A DNA stretch of 64,000 nucleotides from Shimia sp. (GCF_022448905.1 NZ_JAKVCW010000001.1:186001-250000); one strand, 5' to 3'. Numbered from the stretch's first letter, positions 1 to 10,395 are shown. Program-made: numbers and translations. Notes: a model not told the origin generated them from the letters alone.

Positions 1-1430
<1,430 letters not shown>

Positions 1431-1438
1431 TCAGACGA

Positions 1439-1726
1439 TTAGGCAAGAATGCCCATGATGTCGGATTCTTTCATGATCAGCAGCTCTTCACCGTCCACGG
1501 TGATCTCGGTGCCGGACCATTTGCCGAACAGGACTTTGTCGCCTGCTTTGACGTCGAGCTCGACGCGCTTGCCAGCGTCGTCACGCAGGCCTGCGCCTAC
1601 GGATACTACTTCGCCTTCGGCTGGTTTTTCTTTGGCGCTGTCTGGAATGATCAGACCGCCAGCAGTCTTCTCGTCGCTTTCAACGCGGCGTACGAGCACG
1701 CGGTCATGCAAAGGTGTAAAAGCCAT
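1439..1726 (-). CDS. groES: Co-chaperonin GroES (Hsp10)
   Basis: The 95-residue product has the normal GroES length. It opens with [20 protein letters not shown], has the mobile loop region around [17 protein letters not shown] (residues ~19-35), [33 protein letters not shown] in the beta-barrel core, and ends [14 protein letters not shown]. It forms the heptameric lid over the GroEL cavity. It is the first gene of groESL, with the ATG about 50 nt downstream of a CIRCE operator, which implies HrcA control of heat-shock expression. Confidence 0.98.
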   Translation of the reverse strand: MAFTPLHDRVLVRRVESDEKTAGGLIIPDSAKEKPAEGEVVSVGAGLRDDAGKRVELDVKAGDKVLFGKWSGTEITVDGEELLIMKESDIMGILA

Positions 1727-1777
1727 GACTAGGTTTCCCTAACTAGAGTTGTCTCCCTGACTCCCTCAGCGGAGCCG

Positions 1778-1804
1778 TTATCACTCCCTGTCGGCGAGTG
1801 CTAA
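1778..1804 (-). promoter_or_regulatory. CIRCE operator of groESL
   Basis: The plus strand reads TTATCACTC, nine bases, then GAGTGCTAA. The CIRCE consensus is TTAGCACTC-N9-GAGTGCTAA, so there is a single mismatch (T for G at position 4 of the left arm) and the exact 9-nt spacer. CIRCE is the known binding site of the HrcA repressor. It lies 52 bp before the groES start codon, the expected place. hrcA itself is not in the window. Confidence 0.93.
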
Positions 1805-2072
1805 CGGCGAAAGAGTTAGGGAGAGTGCGAAGGGGAGTCAACGGCGTTGCGCGAGATTTTTTGTGAAGAAGTGGCCTCTTCTAAGTGGTGGCGCGCAATA
1901 TGGGACGGTTCGAAAGACTGTGCGCGGAAAACACGACATGTCGTCGTGCCGCATTGGCAACACCAAATGTTAACGCCTTTGTCGCAGTTTGTGGTCTGTG
2001 CGCACCGAAACAGGGCTGGGGTTTTGAGTGCGTAACCGGCGTAGGGGTACGCCAAGGCTTTGAGGTGAGTGG

Positions 2073-3575
2073 ATGAAAGACGGCTTCGAAAAAGGTGTCG
2101 GGGATAACGTATATGCGCGACTGGCGAGCGAATACTGTGCCGACAGCATTGTGATAACGGACCCAAGTGGGTGCACAGAATGGGTCAATGAGGCCTTCAC
2201 CCGCACAACCGGGTACACGCTGAAAGATGCAAAGGGCGAGTTGCCCTGCCAGTTGTTGAAAGGGACAGAGACCTGTCGGGCGACCATGCAGGAGATTCAG
2301 CAGGCCCGGAAGGATCGCCAACAGTTTCGCACTGAGATTCTTCAGTACACCAAAGACGGTCGTCCCTTTTGGTTTGAGTTGCGCATAAACCCTGTCTTTG
2401 ACGCGGATGGGCGGCACACACATTTTGTTGAGACCGAACGAGATATCACGGAACGCAAAGAGCTTGAGATCAGTAGCGCCGCGGTCATCAACGCGGAGGT
2501 GCAGCGTGAGGTTGAACGCAAACTGGTCGCACAGACCAGTGAGTGGCTTTACTCAGCGAAGTCGCTGCCCGAGCTGCTGCGGGTTGTGGAAGCCTCTATG
2601 CGTCAGATTTTCCCTGAGGCAGATGGTGAGTTGTACGTATACTCCAATTCGCGCGACACCTTGGATTTGATCGCACATTGGGGACACGCAAAACCAGAAC
2701 ACCTACACATCGCGCCAGACAGCTGCTGGGGCTTGCGCCGTGGCAGGCCCTATGTCTACGGCTCCGCGGACATTCAGTTTGCCTGTGATCACAACCAAAA
2801 CGATGAACATCCGAGCTTTTGTTTGCCGATTATGGCGCATGGCGAAACCATCGGTCTGTTGCATTTGTGCTTTCGAAACATGCGTATTGCCGATGTCGAC
2901 AAGATTGAACTGGAGGGGTTTCTAACTGGCAGACGTGATTTGGCGCTGGTCTGCGCTGAACAGATCAGTTTGTCTGTTGCCAATGTGCAGTTGCGCCAGG
3001 AACTGCAAGATCAATCCACGCGAGATCCGCTCACCTCGCTTTGGAACCGTCGATGGTTTCTTGAAGCGGCTCTGCGTGAGTTCAATCGCGCACGTCGTGA
3101 CAATGCATCGGTCTCCATTATTTCATTGGATGTCGACCATTTCAAAAAGTTCAACGATCATCATGGGCATGATGCGGGAGACATTGTGCTCCGGGAAGTG
3201 GGCGAAGTCATGAAGCGCACTTTTCCGGACGATTGCTATCCGTGTCGCATTGGCGGGGAAGAGTTTGTCGTTCTTTGTCCCGGGCACTCAACAGACGCAG
3301 CCGCCGACCTAGCGGAAGAGTTCCGTGCCGCGATCTCTGAACATCGCGTGCCATATGGTCGTGAAATATTGCCGCGCATCACGATTTCGGGGGGCATTGC
3401 CACGTTCCCGGATGCGGGCAGCGAAGTGATCACCCTACTGCGGGCTGCGGATGAATGTTTGTATTTGGCCAAGGAACAGGGCCGAAATCAGATTGTTCTC
3501 CCCGAATCCATTGCAGATAGTCTTGAAAAGGCGAAGGAAGGGGCGGCCAGCAAACGGGCAAGTAAATCCAAGTAG
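2073..3575 (+). CDS. Diguanylate cyclase with PAS and GAF sensor domains
   Basis: 500 residues. An N-terminal PAS domain (residues ~15-130) contains VITDPSGCTEWVNEAFTRTT and ends with the PAC-type ERDITERK. A GAF-like domain (~150-310) includes LDLIAHWGHAKP and SFCLPIMAHGETIGLLHL. The C-terminal GGDEF domain (~325-485) starts RDPLTSLWNRRWF and has ISLDVDHFKKFND and the active-site signature RIGGEEFVVLCPG. The GGEEF motif and metal-binding Asp are intact, so synthesis of c-di-GMP from two GTP is expected. The usual RxxD inhibitory site just before GGEEF is not present (CYPCRIGGEEF), which suggests no classical product inhibition. There is no transmembrane segment, so it is probably cytosolic. 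A good Shine-Dalgarno (GAGGTGAG) precedes the ATG. The signal sensed is unknown. Confidence 0.93.
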   Translation: MKDGFEKGVGDNVYARLASEYCADSIVITDPSGCTEWVNEAFTRTTGYTLKDAKGELPCQLLKGTETCRATMQEIQQARKDRQQFRTEILQYTKDGRPFWFELRINPVFDADGRHTHFVETERDITERKELEISSAAVINAEVQREVERKLVAQTSEWLYSAKSLPELLRVVEASMRQIFPEADGELYVYSNSRDTLDLIAHWGHAKPEHLHIAPDSCWGLRRGRPYVYGSADIQFACDHNQNDEHPSFCLPIMAHGETIGLLHLCFRNMRIADVDKIELEGFLTGRRDLALVCAEQISLSVANVQLRQELQDQSTRDPLTSLWNRRWFLEAALREFNRARRDNASVSIISLDVDHFKKFNDHHGHDAGDIVLREVGEVMKRTFPDDCYPCRIGGEEFVVLCPGHSTDAAADLAEEFRAAISEHRVPYGREILPRITISGGIATFPDAGSEVITLLRAADECLYLAKEQGRNQIVLPESIADSLEKAKEGAASKRASKSK

Positions 3576-3767
3576 AGCCAGAGGTGCGTGCACATCCATA
3601 GGACAGCCGGATTGTGCTATCAGACTTGCCCGGAACGCATGAAAGGGCGCTGGTTTGACCAGCGCGCCGTGTCGAATGCCTTGTTCACCGGTCACGGGGC
3701 GCCGCCGGTGATTTACATTGCGTGCGGGTCAAGTAGTGTTTGCGTGCATTGTGATAAGGGGCGCGAC

Positions 3768-4652
3768 ATGCAGATCACCGCTAATGGCATTCAGATTGAG
3801 GTGCAGACCTATGGGTCTGAGGATGGCGTGCCGTTGGTGCTCATTCGCGGGCTGGGGTCGCAACTGATCCATTGGCCTGTGGAGTTTTTCGAAGGGCTTG
3901 CAAGGGCGGGCTTTCGGGTGGTGCTGTTTGACAACCGCGATGTCGGCTTGTCGCAGCGCTGTGCGAAAGCCGGCGTGGCCAGCGATGCGGATGAGATCAC
4001 GGCGGCGGCTTTAGCCGGGGCACCGACGCCTGCGGCCTACCGGCTAAACGATATGGCGAAGGACGTGGTGGGTGTGATGGATGCGCTGGGCCTTGAGAAG
4101 GCGCATGTGTTTGGCATGTCCATGGGCGGCGCGATTACGCAGCTTCTGTGTATGGATCATGCGGAGCGCCTGTTGAGTGGAACCATCGTGATGGCCACCG
4201 CGCGGCCGTTTGCGGAGCGGGGCGGGAACGCAGAATGGCTGGCGACCTTGTTGGCGCGGCATGTGGATCGGGAGACCTATATCAAGAGTTGCATTGCCGA
4301 GTATATCAATTGGGGCAGCCCGGCCTTTCCGATGACCCAACAAGAGGTCGCGGCGCAGGCGGCGCAGGCTTATGATCGGGCCTTTGATCCCGAAGGCATC
4401 AACCGGCAGGTGCTGGCCGTCATAGCATCCACGGATCGGCGGCAAGACCTGACACAGGTGGCGCTGCCGTGTCAGGTCATTCACGGCGAAGAAGATACGT
4501 TGATCCCGCCGGAAGCAGGGGCGGAGATTGCGGGATTAATCCCGAACTGTGACCACCATCTGATCGAGGGCATGGGGCATGTGATCACGCCAAAGCAAGC
4601 GCCGATGCTGATTGAGATGATGCAGGATTTCATCACCCGCCGGGCGTCCTAA
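3768..4652 (+). CDS. Alpha/beta-fold hydrolase
   Basis: 294 residues from the ATG at 3768. The open frame extends upstream, but the fold starts here with MQITANGIQIEVQTYG, and GATAAGGGG lies ahead. The alpha/beta hydrolase layout is visible: oxyanion-region VLIRGLGSQ (~25-33), LFDNRDVGLSQR (~57), the nucleophile elbow GMSMGGAITQ (Ser ~113), IHGEEDTLIPPEAG carrying the acid (Asp), and EGMGHVI with the catalytic His. Such proteins are esterases, lactonases or dehalogenase-like enzymes; the substrate cannot be read from sequence. It is monocistronic in appearance. Confidence 0.85.
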   Translation: MQITANGIQIEVQTYGSEDGVPLVLIRGLGSQLIHWPVEFFEGLARAGFRVVLFDNRDVGLSQRCAKAGVASDADEITAAALAGAPTPAAYRLNDMAKDVVGVMDALGLEKAHVFGMSMGGAITQLLCMDHAERLLSGTIVMATARPFAERGGNAEWLATLLARHVDRETYIKSCIAEYINWGSPAFPMTQQEVAAQAAQAYDRAFDPEGINRQVLAVIASTDRRQDLTQVALPCQVIHGEEDTLIPPEAGAEIAGLIPNCDHHLIEGMGHVITPKQAPMLIEMMQDFITRRAS

Positions 4653-4744
4653 GCGGGCGGGTTGTTGCGCAGCTGAGGGCGGACTATATCCATCCCAGCT
4701 TTGATGGAGGTTTTATGGGCCAGAAACTGGATGCCTGATCATGG

Positions 4745-4766
4745 CGGGTGGCACGATGCCCACCCG
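4745..4766 (+). terminator. Possible terminator hairpin after the hydrolase
   Basis: Perfect 7-bp stem CGGGTGG/CCACCCG with an 8-nt loop in the 239-bp gap between the hydrolase and rsgA. There is no T-tract, so termination is only a suggestion. Confidence 0.35.
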
Positions 4767-4891
4767 GTGCACAACAGAGACAGTGAGACCGGCGCCTTGG
4801 CGCAGGGCTGTGCGTTTGTGCCTTTCCCATTTTCTGATACCTTGCGGTGTGGCCAGATGTGGCGCGACCGCTCCATGAGAGACTCTCAACA

Positions 4892-5983
4892 ATGACACGG
4901 GACTATTCCCAATTTTTACCAACCAGCGGTGCGGCCAAAGCGGACCCGCCAAAGCGGTCACCGTTGGATATTCTGGGCTGGCAATCGTTTTTTGCCCAGC
5001 AAACCGATCTGGACATTCTGGAAGCCACACCGCCGGTGCGGGTGGTGGAAGTGCATCGCAATGGCTTGCGGGTGCGCGGCGATGGCATTGATGCCTTGGT
5101 GCCGCCGGGGCCGGAAGCCACGGTGGGCGATTGGCTGCTTTATAATACCGAGCTACCAAGCCACAGCGAAGTGCTGGACCGCAAAAGCCTGTTTAAGCGC
5201 CGCGCCGCCGGGCATGACCGCAGCATTCAGATGATTGCCGCCAATGTGGACACGGCCTTTGTGGTCACCAGTTGCAACAACGACTTCAACGTGGCGCGGC
5301 TCGAGCGGTTTCTGGCGCTGGCCTTTGAGGCCGATGTGACGCCGGTGATTGTGTTGACCAAAGCGGATCTGTGTGAGGACACCGCGCCGTTTGTCGAGCA
5401 GGCGCAGGCGATTTCCGACCGCGTGCCGGTGGTGCTTTTGAATGCCAAAAGCGAGGAACCGGCGGCGAAGCTGGCGGACTGGAGCAAGCCGGGGCAGACG
5501 ATTGCCTTTCTCGGCACCTCTGGTGTGGGCAAATCCACGCTGGTGAATGCACTGTTTGGCACGGAGCAAGCCGAAACCGGCGCGATCCGCGAGGATGACA
5601 GCCGGGGGCGGCACACCACGACCAGCCGGCAGTTGCATTTCACGGACACGGGACTGGCCATTCTGGACACGCCAGGTATGCGGGAGTTGCAACTTGCCGA
5701 CGCGGGTGACGGCTTGGCGGATCTGTTTGCCGATGTGGTCGAGTTAGCGACGCAGTGCAAGTTCCGTGACTGTGCCCATGAAAGTGAGCCGGGCTGTGCG
5801 GTGCGGGCGGCAATTGACGCTGGCACGCTTGATCCGGAGCGGTTGGAGCGCTGGCGCAAGCTGGAAGCGGAAGAGCGGCACAACACCGCTTCGCTGGCGG
5901 AAAAGCGGGCCTATGACAAGAACTTCGGCAAGATGATCAAAACCGTGACCAAGGCGCACAAAGGGCGCAAGGGGCGGCGCTAG
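4892..5983 (+). CDS. rsgA: Ribosome small-subunit-dependent GTPase A (RsgA)
   Basis: 363 residues from the ATG at 4892 (MTRDYSQFLPTSG). It is a late 30S assembly GTPase that releases RbfA. An N-terminal OB fold (~35-110) is followed by a circularly permuted GTPase domain: G4 LTKAD comes before the P-loop GTSGVGKSTLVNAL and G3 DTPG. A zinc knuckle CKFRDCAHESEPGC follows. This permuted order is diagnostic for RsgA/YjeQ. The C-terminus is basic (KAHKGRKGRR), as expected for rRNA contact. An ATG-like codon 15 codons upstream would add residues without homology. Confidence 0.95.
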   Translation: MTRDYSQFLPTSGAAKADPPKRSPLDILGWQSFFAQQTDLDILEATPPVRVVEVHRNGLRVRGDGIDALVPPGPEATVGDWLLYNTELPSHSEVLDRKSLFKRRAAGHDRSIQMIAANVDTAFVVTSCNNDFNVARLERFLALAFEADVTPVIVLTKADLCEDTAPFVEQAQAISDRVPVVLLNAKSEEPAAKLADWSKPGQTIAFLGTSGVGKSTLVNALFGTEQAETGAIREDDSRGRHTTTSRQLHFTDTGLAILDTPGMRELQLADAGDGLADLFADVVELATQCKFRDCAHESEPGCAVRAAIDAGTLDPERLERWRKLEAEERHNTASLAEKRAYDKNFGKMIKTVTKAHKGRKGRR

Positions 5984-6013
5984 GCGCCCATCACAGGCTT
6001 GTGAACGTTCAGG

Positions 6014-6045
6014 AACGGCGTGCGGAGTGATCTGCGCGCCGTTTT
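6014..6045 (+). terminator. Rho-independent terminator of rsgA
   Basis: Stem AACGGCG/CGCCGTT closing a 16-nt loop that can itself pair (TGCG/GCGC), followed by TTTT, 30 bp after the rsgA stop. Confidence 0.7.
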
Positions 6046-6098
6046 GCTGCGTAACCCTTTGCAAACCAGCCTGACAAGCGACGGGAGGCGCAAGGCGG

Positions 6099-6662
6099 AT
6101 GCACATGCGATTGCCACTTCGGGAACGTGTATTGATGGCGCTTTTGAGCGGCGCGGTGATGCTGGGCTGGGCGGCAGACGCCTCCGCCAATTCCGCGACC
6201 CCAGCGCCGGAGGTGCGCAGCCTTCTGGGGCAGCCACAGGAACTTGGCACGGGACAGTTCCGGTGGCTGGGCTTCAAGGTCTATGACGCGCAGATGTTTG
6301 CACCGCAAGGACAGGGGTTTGACCGCAACGGGTCTTATGCGTTGGAGATTGAGTACGCCCGCAAGATCAAGCGTAAGATCCTGCTCAAAGCCAGCATGGA
6401 TGAAATGGCGCGGATTGAAGGCAAGAAATCCGACCATGGGCAAATCCAGCAGAAATTGACCTCTTGCTACCGTGATATTCAGCCGGGTGACCGGATTGTG
6501 GCCTCGCCCAATGGCGGCAATGCGTTGAAGTTCTGGGTCAATGGTAAGAGCACCTGCACGTTGCGGCACAATGGTATTCGGGATCGCTACATGGCGATCT
6601 GGTTAAGCGACAAGGCGCGGGATCGCGGCTTTGCGCAACAAGTTTTGGCCAGTCAAAAATAG
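6099..6662 (+). CDS. Exported chalcone isomerase-like protein
   Basis: 187 residues. An N-terminal hydrophobic segment VLMALLSGAVMLGWAADASA looks like a Sec signal peptide with cleavage after ASA (~30). The mature part shows LLGQPQELGTGQFRWLGFKVYDAQMFAP and YALEIEYARKIKRKILLKAS, typical of the bacterial chalcone-isomerase-like (Chalcone_3) family found in the periplasm of proteobacteria. These bacterial members are not known to act on flavonoids; their role is undefined. SD GGAGG lies 10 nt before the chosen ATG; a second ATG two codons later is possible. Confidence 0.8.
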   Translation: MHMRLPLRERVLMALLSGAVMLGWAADASANSATPAPEVRSLLGQPQELGTGQFRWLGFKVYDAQMFAPQGQGFDRNGSYALEIEYARKIKRKILLKASMDEMARIEGKKSDHGQIQQKLTSCYRDIQPGDRIVASPNGGNALKFWVNGKSTCTLRHNGIRDRYMAIWLSDKARDRGFAQQVLASQK

Positions 6663-6792
6663 CGCAGCTTTCCGGCTCCCCCAAACCCCCGCACTGTGGT
6701 TCGCTTTCCATGGTGCCCGGAAAATGGGTGCTGTTTCCCTGATTGGCCTTCCGTCCCCGCCTTAGAGTTTGGTCCTTCTGTGGCGGGGCAAG

Positions 6793-6829
6793 CGTGTGAC
6801 CCGGCTTGCTTGCTCCGCCGGGTCACACG
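6793..6829. repeat. Perfect 13-bp palindrome ahead of the DMT exporter gene
   Basis: Arms CGTGTGACCCGGC (6793-6805) and GCCGGGTCACACG (6817-6829) are exact reverse complements around an 11-nt loop, ending 16 bp before the start codon at 6846. No T-tract follows, so a classical terminator is unlikely on the plus strand; it could be an operator or a hairpin in the 5' leader. Confidence 0.75.
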
Positions 6830-6845
6830 TGTCACCTAGGGCCTC

Positions 6846-7679
6846 ATGAAATTGTTTCTTCTGACCGCTGTGACGATGACGGCTTTTGCCGCGAACTCTG
6901 TGCTCAACCGCGCTGCTGTGAGTGGCGCCGGCATGGAGGCGGTGGATTTTGGCGTGGTGCGTCTTGTCAGCGGGGCGCTGGCCTTGGCGGTGCTGGTGGC
7001 TGGGCAAAAGCGTGGCTTTGCGCTGGGCGGCGTGGGGCGCGGTGTCGCTGTGGCGGGGTTGCTGGCCTATATCTTTGGCTTTTCTCTGGCGTATCGCGGT
7101 CTGGATGCCGGTTTGGGCGCTTTGGTGCTGTTTGGCGTGGTGCAGATCACCATGTTTGGCGGCGCGGTGGTGACGCGTGAAGCGGTGCCAATGACACGCT
7201 GGTTGGGCGCAGGTTTGGCGCTGGGCGGGTTGGTCTGGCTTTTGGCGCCGACCGGTGGCCCCGCGATTTCGGCGGCGCATGTGGCGATGATGGCGGGCGC
7301 GGGGCTTGGCTGGGGCATCTATTCGCTGCAAGGGCGCAAAGAGGTGGACGCGACGCAGGCCACGGCGATGAATTTCATTTTGGCGGCCCCGGTGGCTTTG
7401 GCGCTGGGCGCTGTTCTGGGCATGGATATGGAAATGCCTGCGGCGGGCGTGGTGCTGGCCGTGGTGGCTGGCGTGGTGACCTCGGGGCTGGGCTATGCGC
7501 TCTGGTATGCGATTTTGCCAGGCTTGGGCGCAAGTCGCGCGGCGGTGGCGCAATTGTCGGTGCCGGTGATCGCTATGGCCGGCGGTATGGCGTTTTTGAA
7601 CGAGCCACTGACATTGCGCTTTGTGGGCGCGGCGGTGCTGGTGATTGGCGGTGTGCTGGTGTCGATGCGTAAGGCATGA
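6846..7679 (+). CDS. DMT-superfamily (EamA) inner-membrane transporter
   Basis: 277 residues and almost entirely hydrophobic, with about ten transmembrane helices arranged as two EamA repeats (first ~1-130, second ~145-275). It starts MKLFLLTAVTMTAFAANSVLNRAA, and the second half ends with the typical FLNEPLTLRFVGAAVLVIGGVLVS. Members export amino acids, nucleobases or other metabolites; the substrate is not predictable. The start is close behind the palindrome at 6793-6829, and the ribosome-binding site is weak. Confidence 0.88.
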   Translation: MKLFLLTAVTMTAFAANSVLNRAAVSGAGMEAVDFGVVRLVSGALALAVLVAGQKRGFALGGVGRGVAVAGLLAYIFGFSLAYRGLDAGLGALVLFGVVQITMFGGAVVTREAVPMTRWLGAGLALGGLVWLLAPTGGPAISAAHVAMMAGAGLGWGIYSLQGRKEVDATQATAMNFILAAPVALALGAVLGMDMEMPAAGVVLAVVAGVVTSGLGYALWYAILPGLGASRAAVAQLSVPVIAMAGGMAFLNEPLTLRFVGAAVLVIGGVLVSMRKA

Positions 7680-7711
7680 GGCATTCTGCCGGGGCGCGCA
7701 GCGGCTCGGCC

Positions 7712-7740
7712 TGCGCCTGCCTGCCCCCTTGGCAGGCGCA
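7712..7740. terminator. Bidirectional hairpin between convergent genes
   Basis: Perfect 9-bp stem TGCGCCTGC/GCAGGCGCA with an 11-nt loop, midway between the convergent ends of the DMT gene and the Nudix gene. Confidence 0.5.
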
Positions 7741-7774
7741 TTCGCGCCCACCCAGGCAGGCACTGGCCTACGTT

Positions 7775-8242
7775 TCAGAACTTCAACAACGGTTCCAGCG
7801 CGTCGTAGTGCACGCCATCACCCCAAGCCACATCCGGGAGGCTGAGCGGGCGGTAGGAGATCTGGTCCATTTCTGCGCGAGAAAAGAAGCGGCGTTTGGA
7901 GACGATGTTTTCCGGGTCCTGCCAGCTTTCGTCGAGTGAACCACCTGTAATGGTGCAGCGGAAGAACAAGTCTACTTGATGAAAATCGCTCTCCGCATCG
8001 TGGAACTCGTTGATCAGGCAGGGCGCGCCAACGGAGACCGAGAGACCACATTCCTCATGCACTTCGCGGATCAGATTGTCGGCCAGGCTGCTGTGTTTTT
8101 CGACACCGCCGCCGGGCGCACACCAGAGTGCGCCTTTGTGATCGGGGTAGGCGTTGACCAGCAAGAGGCGGTCCTCGTGCAGGATCACGGCGCGGGCGGC
8201 GAGGCGCAATGGGTGCGACTTTGGTGGGCGAAGGGTTGCCAT
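7775..8242 (-). CDS. Nudix hydrolase
   Basis: 155 residues, one Nudix domain. The Nudix box region reads GGGVEKHSSLADNLIREVHE followed by ECGLSV: the REVHEECG core with the metal-binding Glu residues is intact, but the first Glu of the GX5EX7REUXEEXGU pattern is Ser. It probably hydrolyses a nucleoside diphosphate linked to another group; the substrate is unknown. It is divergent from the lipase-like gene at 8304, with a 61-bp shared promoter region. Confidence 0.88.
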   Translation of the reverse strand: MATLRPPKSHPLRLAARAVILHEDRLLLVNAYPDHKGALWCAPGGGVEKHSSLADNLIREVHEECGLSVSVGAPCLINEFHDAESDFHQVDLFFRCTITGGSLDESWQDPENIVSKRRFFSRAEMDQISYRPLSLPDVAWGDGVHYDALEPLLKF

Positions 8243-8303
8243 TGGGGCGCTTTCCGTAAGGTTTTTGCTTTTGTAGGCCCCGCTTAGGGCCTATCTCAAG
8301 TCT

Positions 8304-9188
8304 ATGGTTCGATTTTTGAAAATGGCGGCGGTGCTGGCTTTGGGGCTGGGCACGCAGAGTTTGGCAGAGCAGAAAACGGCGGAGGCAGAGGCCGCGCCGC
8401 AGGAATGTGTGATCCTGCTGCACGGATTGGCCCGTTCTGAGAGCTCCTTTGTTCTGATGGAGCTGGCGCTGGAGCGCTATGGCTACAAAGTGGTGCGGCT
8501 GGGCTATCCCTCCACCGAGAAAGAAATCGAAGCGCTGGCGGATATGACCTTGCCCAAGGCGGTGGCGCAATGTGGTTGGAAGAAAGTGCATTTTGTCACC
8601 CACTCGATGGGCGGTATTCTGACCCGCGTGTGGTTTGAAAACCACCGTCCGCCGGAGCTTGGCCGCGTGGTGATGTTGGGGCCGCCCAACAAGGGCTCTG
8701 AACTGGTGGATGAGTTCAGCTATCTAGAACCGTTTGTCTGGCTCAATGGCCCGGCGGGGATGCAGCTTGGCACGGATGGGCTGCCCGCCAACCTGCCGCC
8801 GGTGGATTTTGAGCTGGGTGTGATTGCCGGTGACAAGTCGCTCAACCCCTATTACAGCAGCCTGATTGCCGGGCCGGATGACGGCAAGGTTTCGGTGGAG
8901 AGCACCGAGGTGGAGGGCATGGCGGACCACATTGTGCTGCCGGTGACCCATACGTTTATGATGAACAATCCGATGGTGATTGTGCAGGTGCGCGAGTTTT
9001 TGGAAAACGGTGCCTTTGACCATGATCTGGAGTGGGGCGATGCGGATGCCACCCTGCGGGAATTGCAGCGGATTGTGGATGTGGATGGCGATCCGGAAGC
9101 CGAGAAAGAAGACGATCTTTGGGACCGGATCTGGAGTGAAATTGTCGGGCCGAGCGCTTCGGGTCAAAGCGGAGCGGAGAACCAATGA
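8304..9188 (+). CDS. Exported lipase/esterase-like alpha/beta hydrolase
   Basis: 294 residues. The N-terminal hydrophobic run [20 protein letters not shown] suggests a signal peptide cleaved near residue 18-20. The hydrolase features are [15 protein letters not shown] (oxyanion region), [14 protein letters not shown] with the nucleophile Ser in a GHSMG-like elbow, and [16 protein letters not shown], a segment typical of PGAP1/triacylglycerol-lipase-like proteins. The late [10 protein letters not shown] holds a plausible catalytic His. The C-terminus is acidic ([13 protein letters not shown]). The stop overlaps the phnM start (ATGA), so the two are probably co-translated, though no functional link is obvious. 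Confidence 0.85.
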   Translation: MVRFLKMAAVLALGLGTQSLAEQKTAEAEAAPQECVILLHGLARSESSFVLMELALERYGYKVVRLGYPSTEKEIEALADMTLPKAVAQCGWKKVHFVTHSMGGILTRVWFENHRPPELGRVVMLGPPNKGSELVDEFSYLEPFVWLNGPAGMQLGTDGLPANLPPVDFELGVIAGDKSLNPYYSSLIAGPDDGKVSVESTEVEGMADHIVLPVTHTFMMNNPMVIVQVREFLENGAFDHDLEWGDADATLRELQRIVDVDGDPEAEKEDDLWDRIWSEIVGPSASGQSGAENQ

Positions 9189-10324
9189 CGGACCTGCTGC
9201 TGCACGGCGCAGAGGTGCTGCGCCCGGAGGGGTTTGTACAAGAGCCGCTTGGGATTGTGTCTGGCACGATCGGGGAGGCGGAGGGCGCGCGGCAAGTGGA
9301 TCTGCGCGGGTATCAGATTTTGCCGGGCATCGTTGATTTGCATGGCGACGGGTTTGAGCGGCATTTGGCGCCGCGCCGTGGCGCGATGAAAAACCTTGGC
9401 GATGGGTTGGTGTCGGTGGATGCCGAACTGGCGGCCAATGGGATCACCACAGCGGTGTTGGCGCAATTCTGGAGCTGGGAAGGTGGGATGCGCTCGCCAG
9501 ATTTTGCGCGGCGGTTTTTGGAGGCATTGTCGGCCACAGAAGGGCTGCGCACGGAGATGTTGGTGCAGCTGCGGTTTGAGAGCCATCTGTTGGAAGACTA
9601 CACCGCGTTTGAGGCGGCGGTGACGGAGTTCGACGTGCCTTATGTGGTGTTCAACGATCACCTGCCGCATGCGGCCTTGGCCAAGCGAAAGAAACCGCCG
9701 CGCTTGACTGGGCAAGCGCTCAAAAGTGGGCGCAGTCCGGAGGCCCATCTGGCGCTGTTGCAGGCGTTGCATGCGGTGACGGAGTCGGTGCCGGAAGTCG
9801 TGGCGCGGCTGGCGGCGCGGTTAGCGGAGACAGGCGTGAAGCTGGGCAGTCATGATGACGACAGTGCTGCGACGCGGGAGACTTGGCGCGGATGTGGACT
9901 GTCGATCAGCGAGTTTCCAGAGACCATGGAGGCGGCGGAGGCGGCCAAAGAAGCAGGTGATCCGGTGGTGATGGGGGCGCCCAATGTGGTGCGTGGCGGC
10001 AGCCATTCCGGCAAAGTCTCGGCGGCGGAGATGGTTGCGGCGGGCCTGGTGGATGGCTTGGCGTCTGACTACCACTATCCCGCGCCCCGACAGGCGGTGC
10101 TGCGGCTGGTGGAGGATGGTGTCTGTGAGTTTGCCGAGGCTTGGGCCTTGGTGTCGGCCAAGCCTGCAGAGGTGTTGGGACTGAAAGATCGCGGCACGTT
10201 GGAAGCCGGCAAACGCGCGGATCTGGTGATTGTGGACGCGGAGAGTGGCCGGATTGGGGCCACGTTGGTGGGCGGACAGGTGAGCTTTATGGCCGGCGAA
10301 GTGGCCGCGCGGTTTATGGGATAG
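9185..10324 (+). CDS. phnM: Ribose 1-methylphosphonate 5-triphosphate diphosphatase
   Basis: 379 residues, amidohydrolase superfamily. PhnM removes pyrophosphate from alpha-D-ribose 1-methylphosphonate 5-triphosphate in the C-P lyase pathway. The family features are [20 protein letters not shown] (PhnM-type metal-site HGD), [51 protein letters not shown] and [14 protein letters not shown]. The rest of the phn cluster (phnG-L) is absent from the window, so the gene is either separated from it or acts alone. It overlaps the upstream lipase-like gene by 4 bp. Confidence 0.9.
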   Translation: MTDLLLHGAEVLRPEGFVQEPLGIVSGTIGEAEGARQVDLRGYQILPGIVDLHGDGFERHLAPRRGAMKNLGDGLVSVDAELAANGITTAVLAQFWSWEGGMRSPDFARRFLEALSATEGLRTEMLVQLRFESHLLEDYTAFEAAVTEFDVPYVVFNDHLPHAALAKRKKPPRLTGQALKSGRSPEAHLALLQALHAVTESVPEVVARLAARLAETGVKLGSHDDDSAATRETWRGCGLSISEFPETMEAAEAAKEAGDPVVMGAPNVVRGGSHSGKVSAAEMVAAGLVDGLASDYHYPAPRQAVLRLVEDGVCEFAEAWALVSAKPAEVLGLKDRGTLEAGKRADLVIVDAESGRIGATLVGGQVSFMAGEVAARFMG

Positions 10325-10325
10325 A

Positions 10326-10386
10326 GGGGCTTTGCCCCGTCACCGCGGGGCGGTGACTCCCCAGGATACTTTTTTGAATGAGAAGG
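10326..10386. repeat. Dispersed palindromic intergenic element, copy 1
   Basis: Architecture: GGGGC-ttt-GCCCC, then an 8-bp hairpin GTCACCGC-ggg-GCGGTGAC, then CTCCCC-A-GGATAC followed by a T-run and GAATGAGAAG. The same three-part plan recurs at 23738-23800 with different arm sequences. It follows directly on the phnM stop codon. Confidence 0.8.
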
Positions 10387-10395
10387 TGCAGACCC

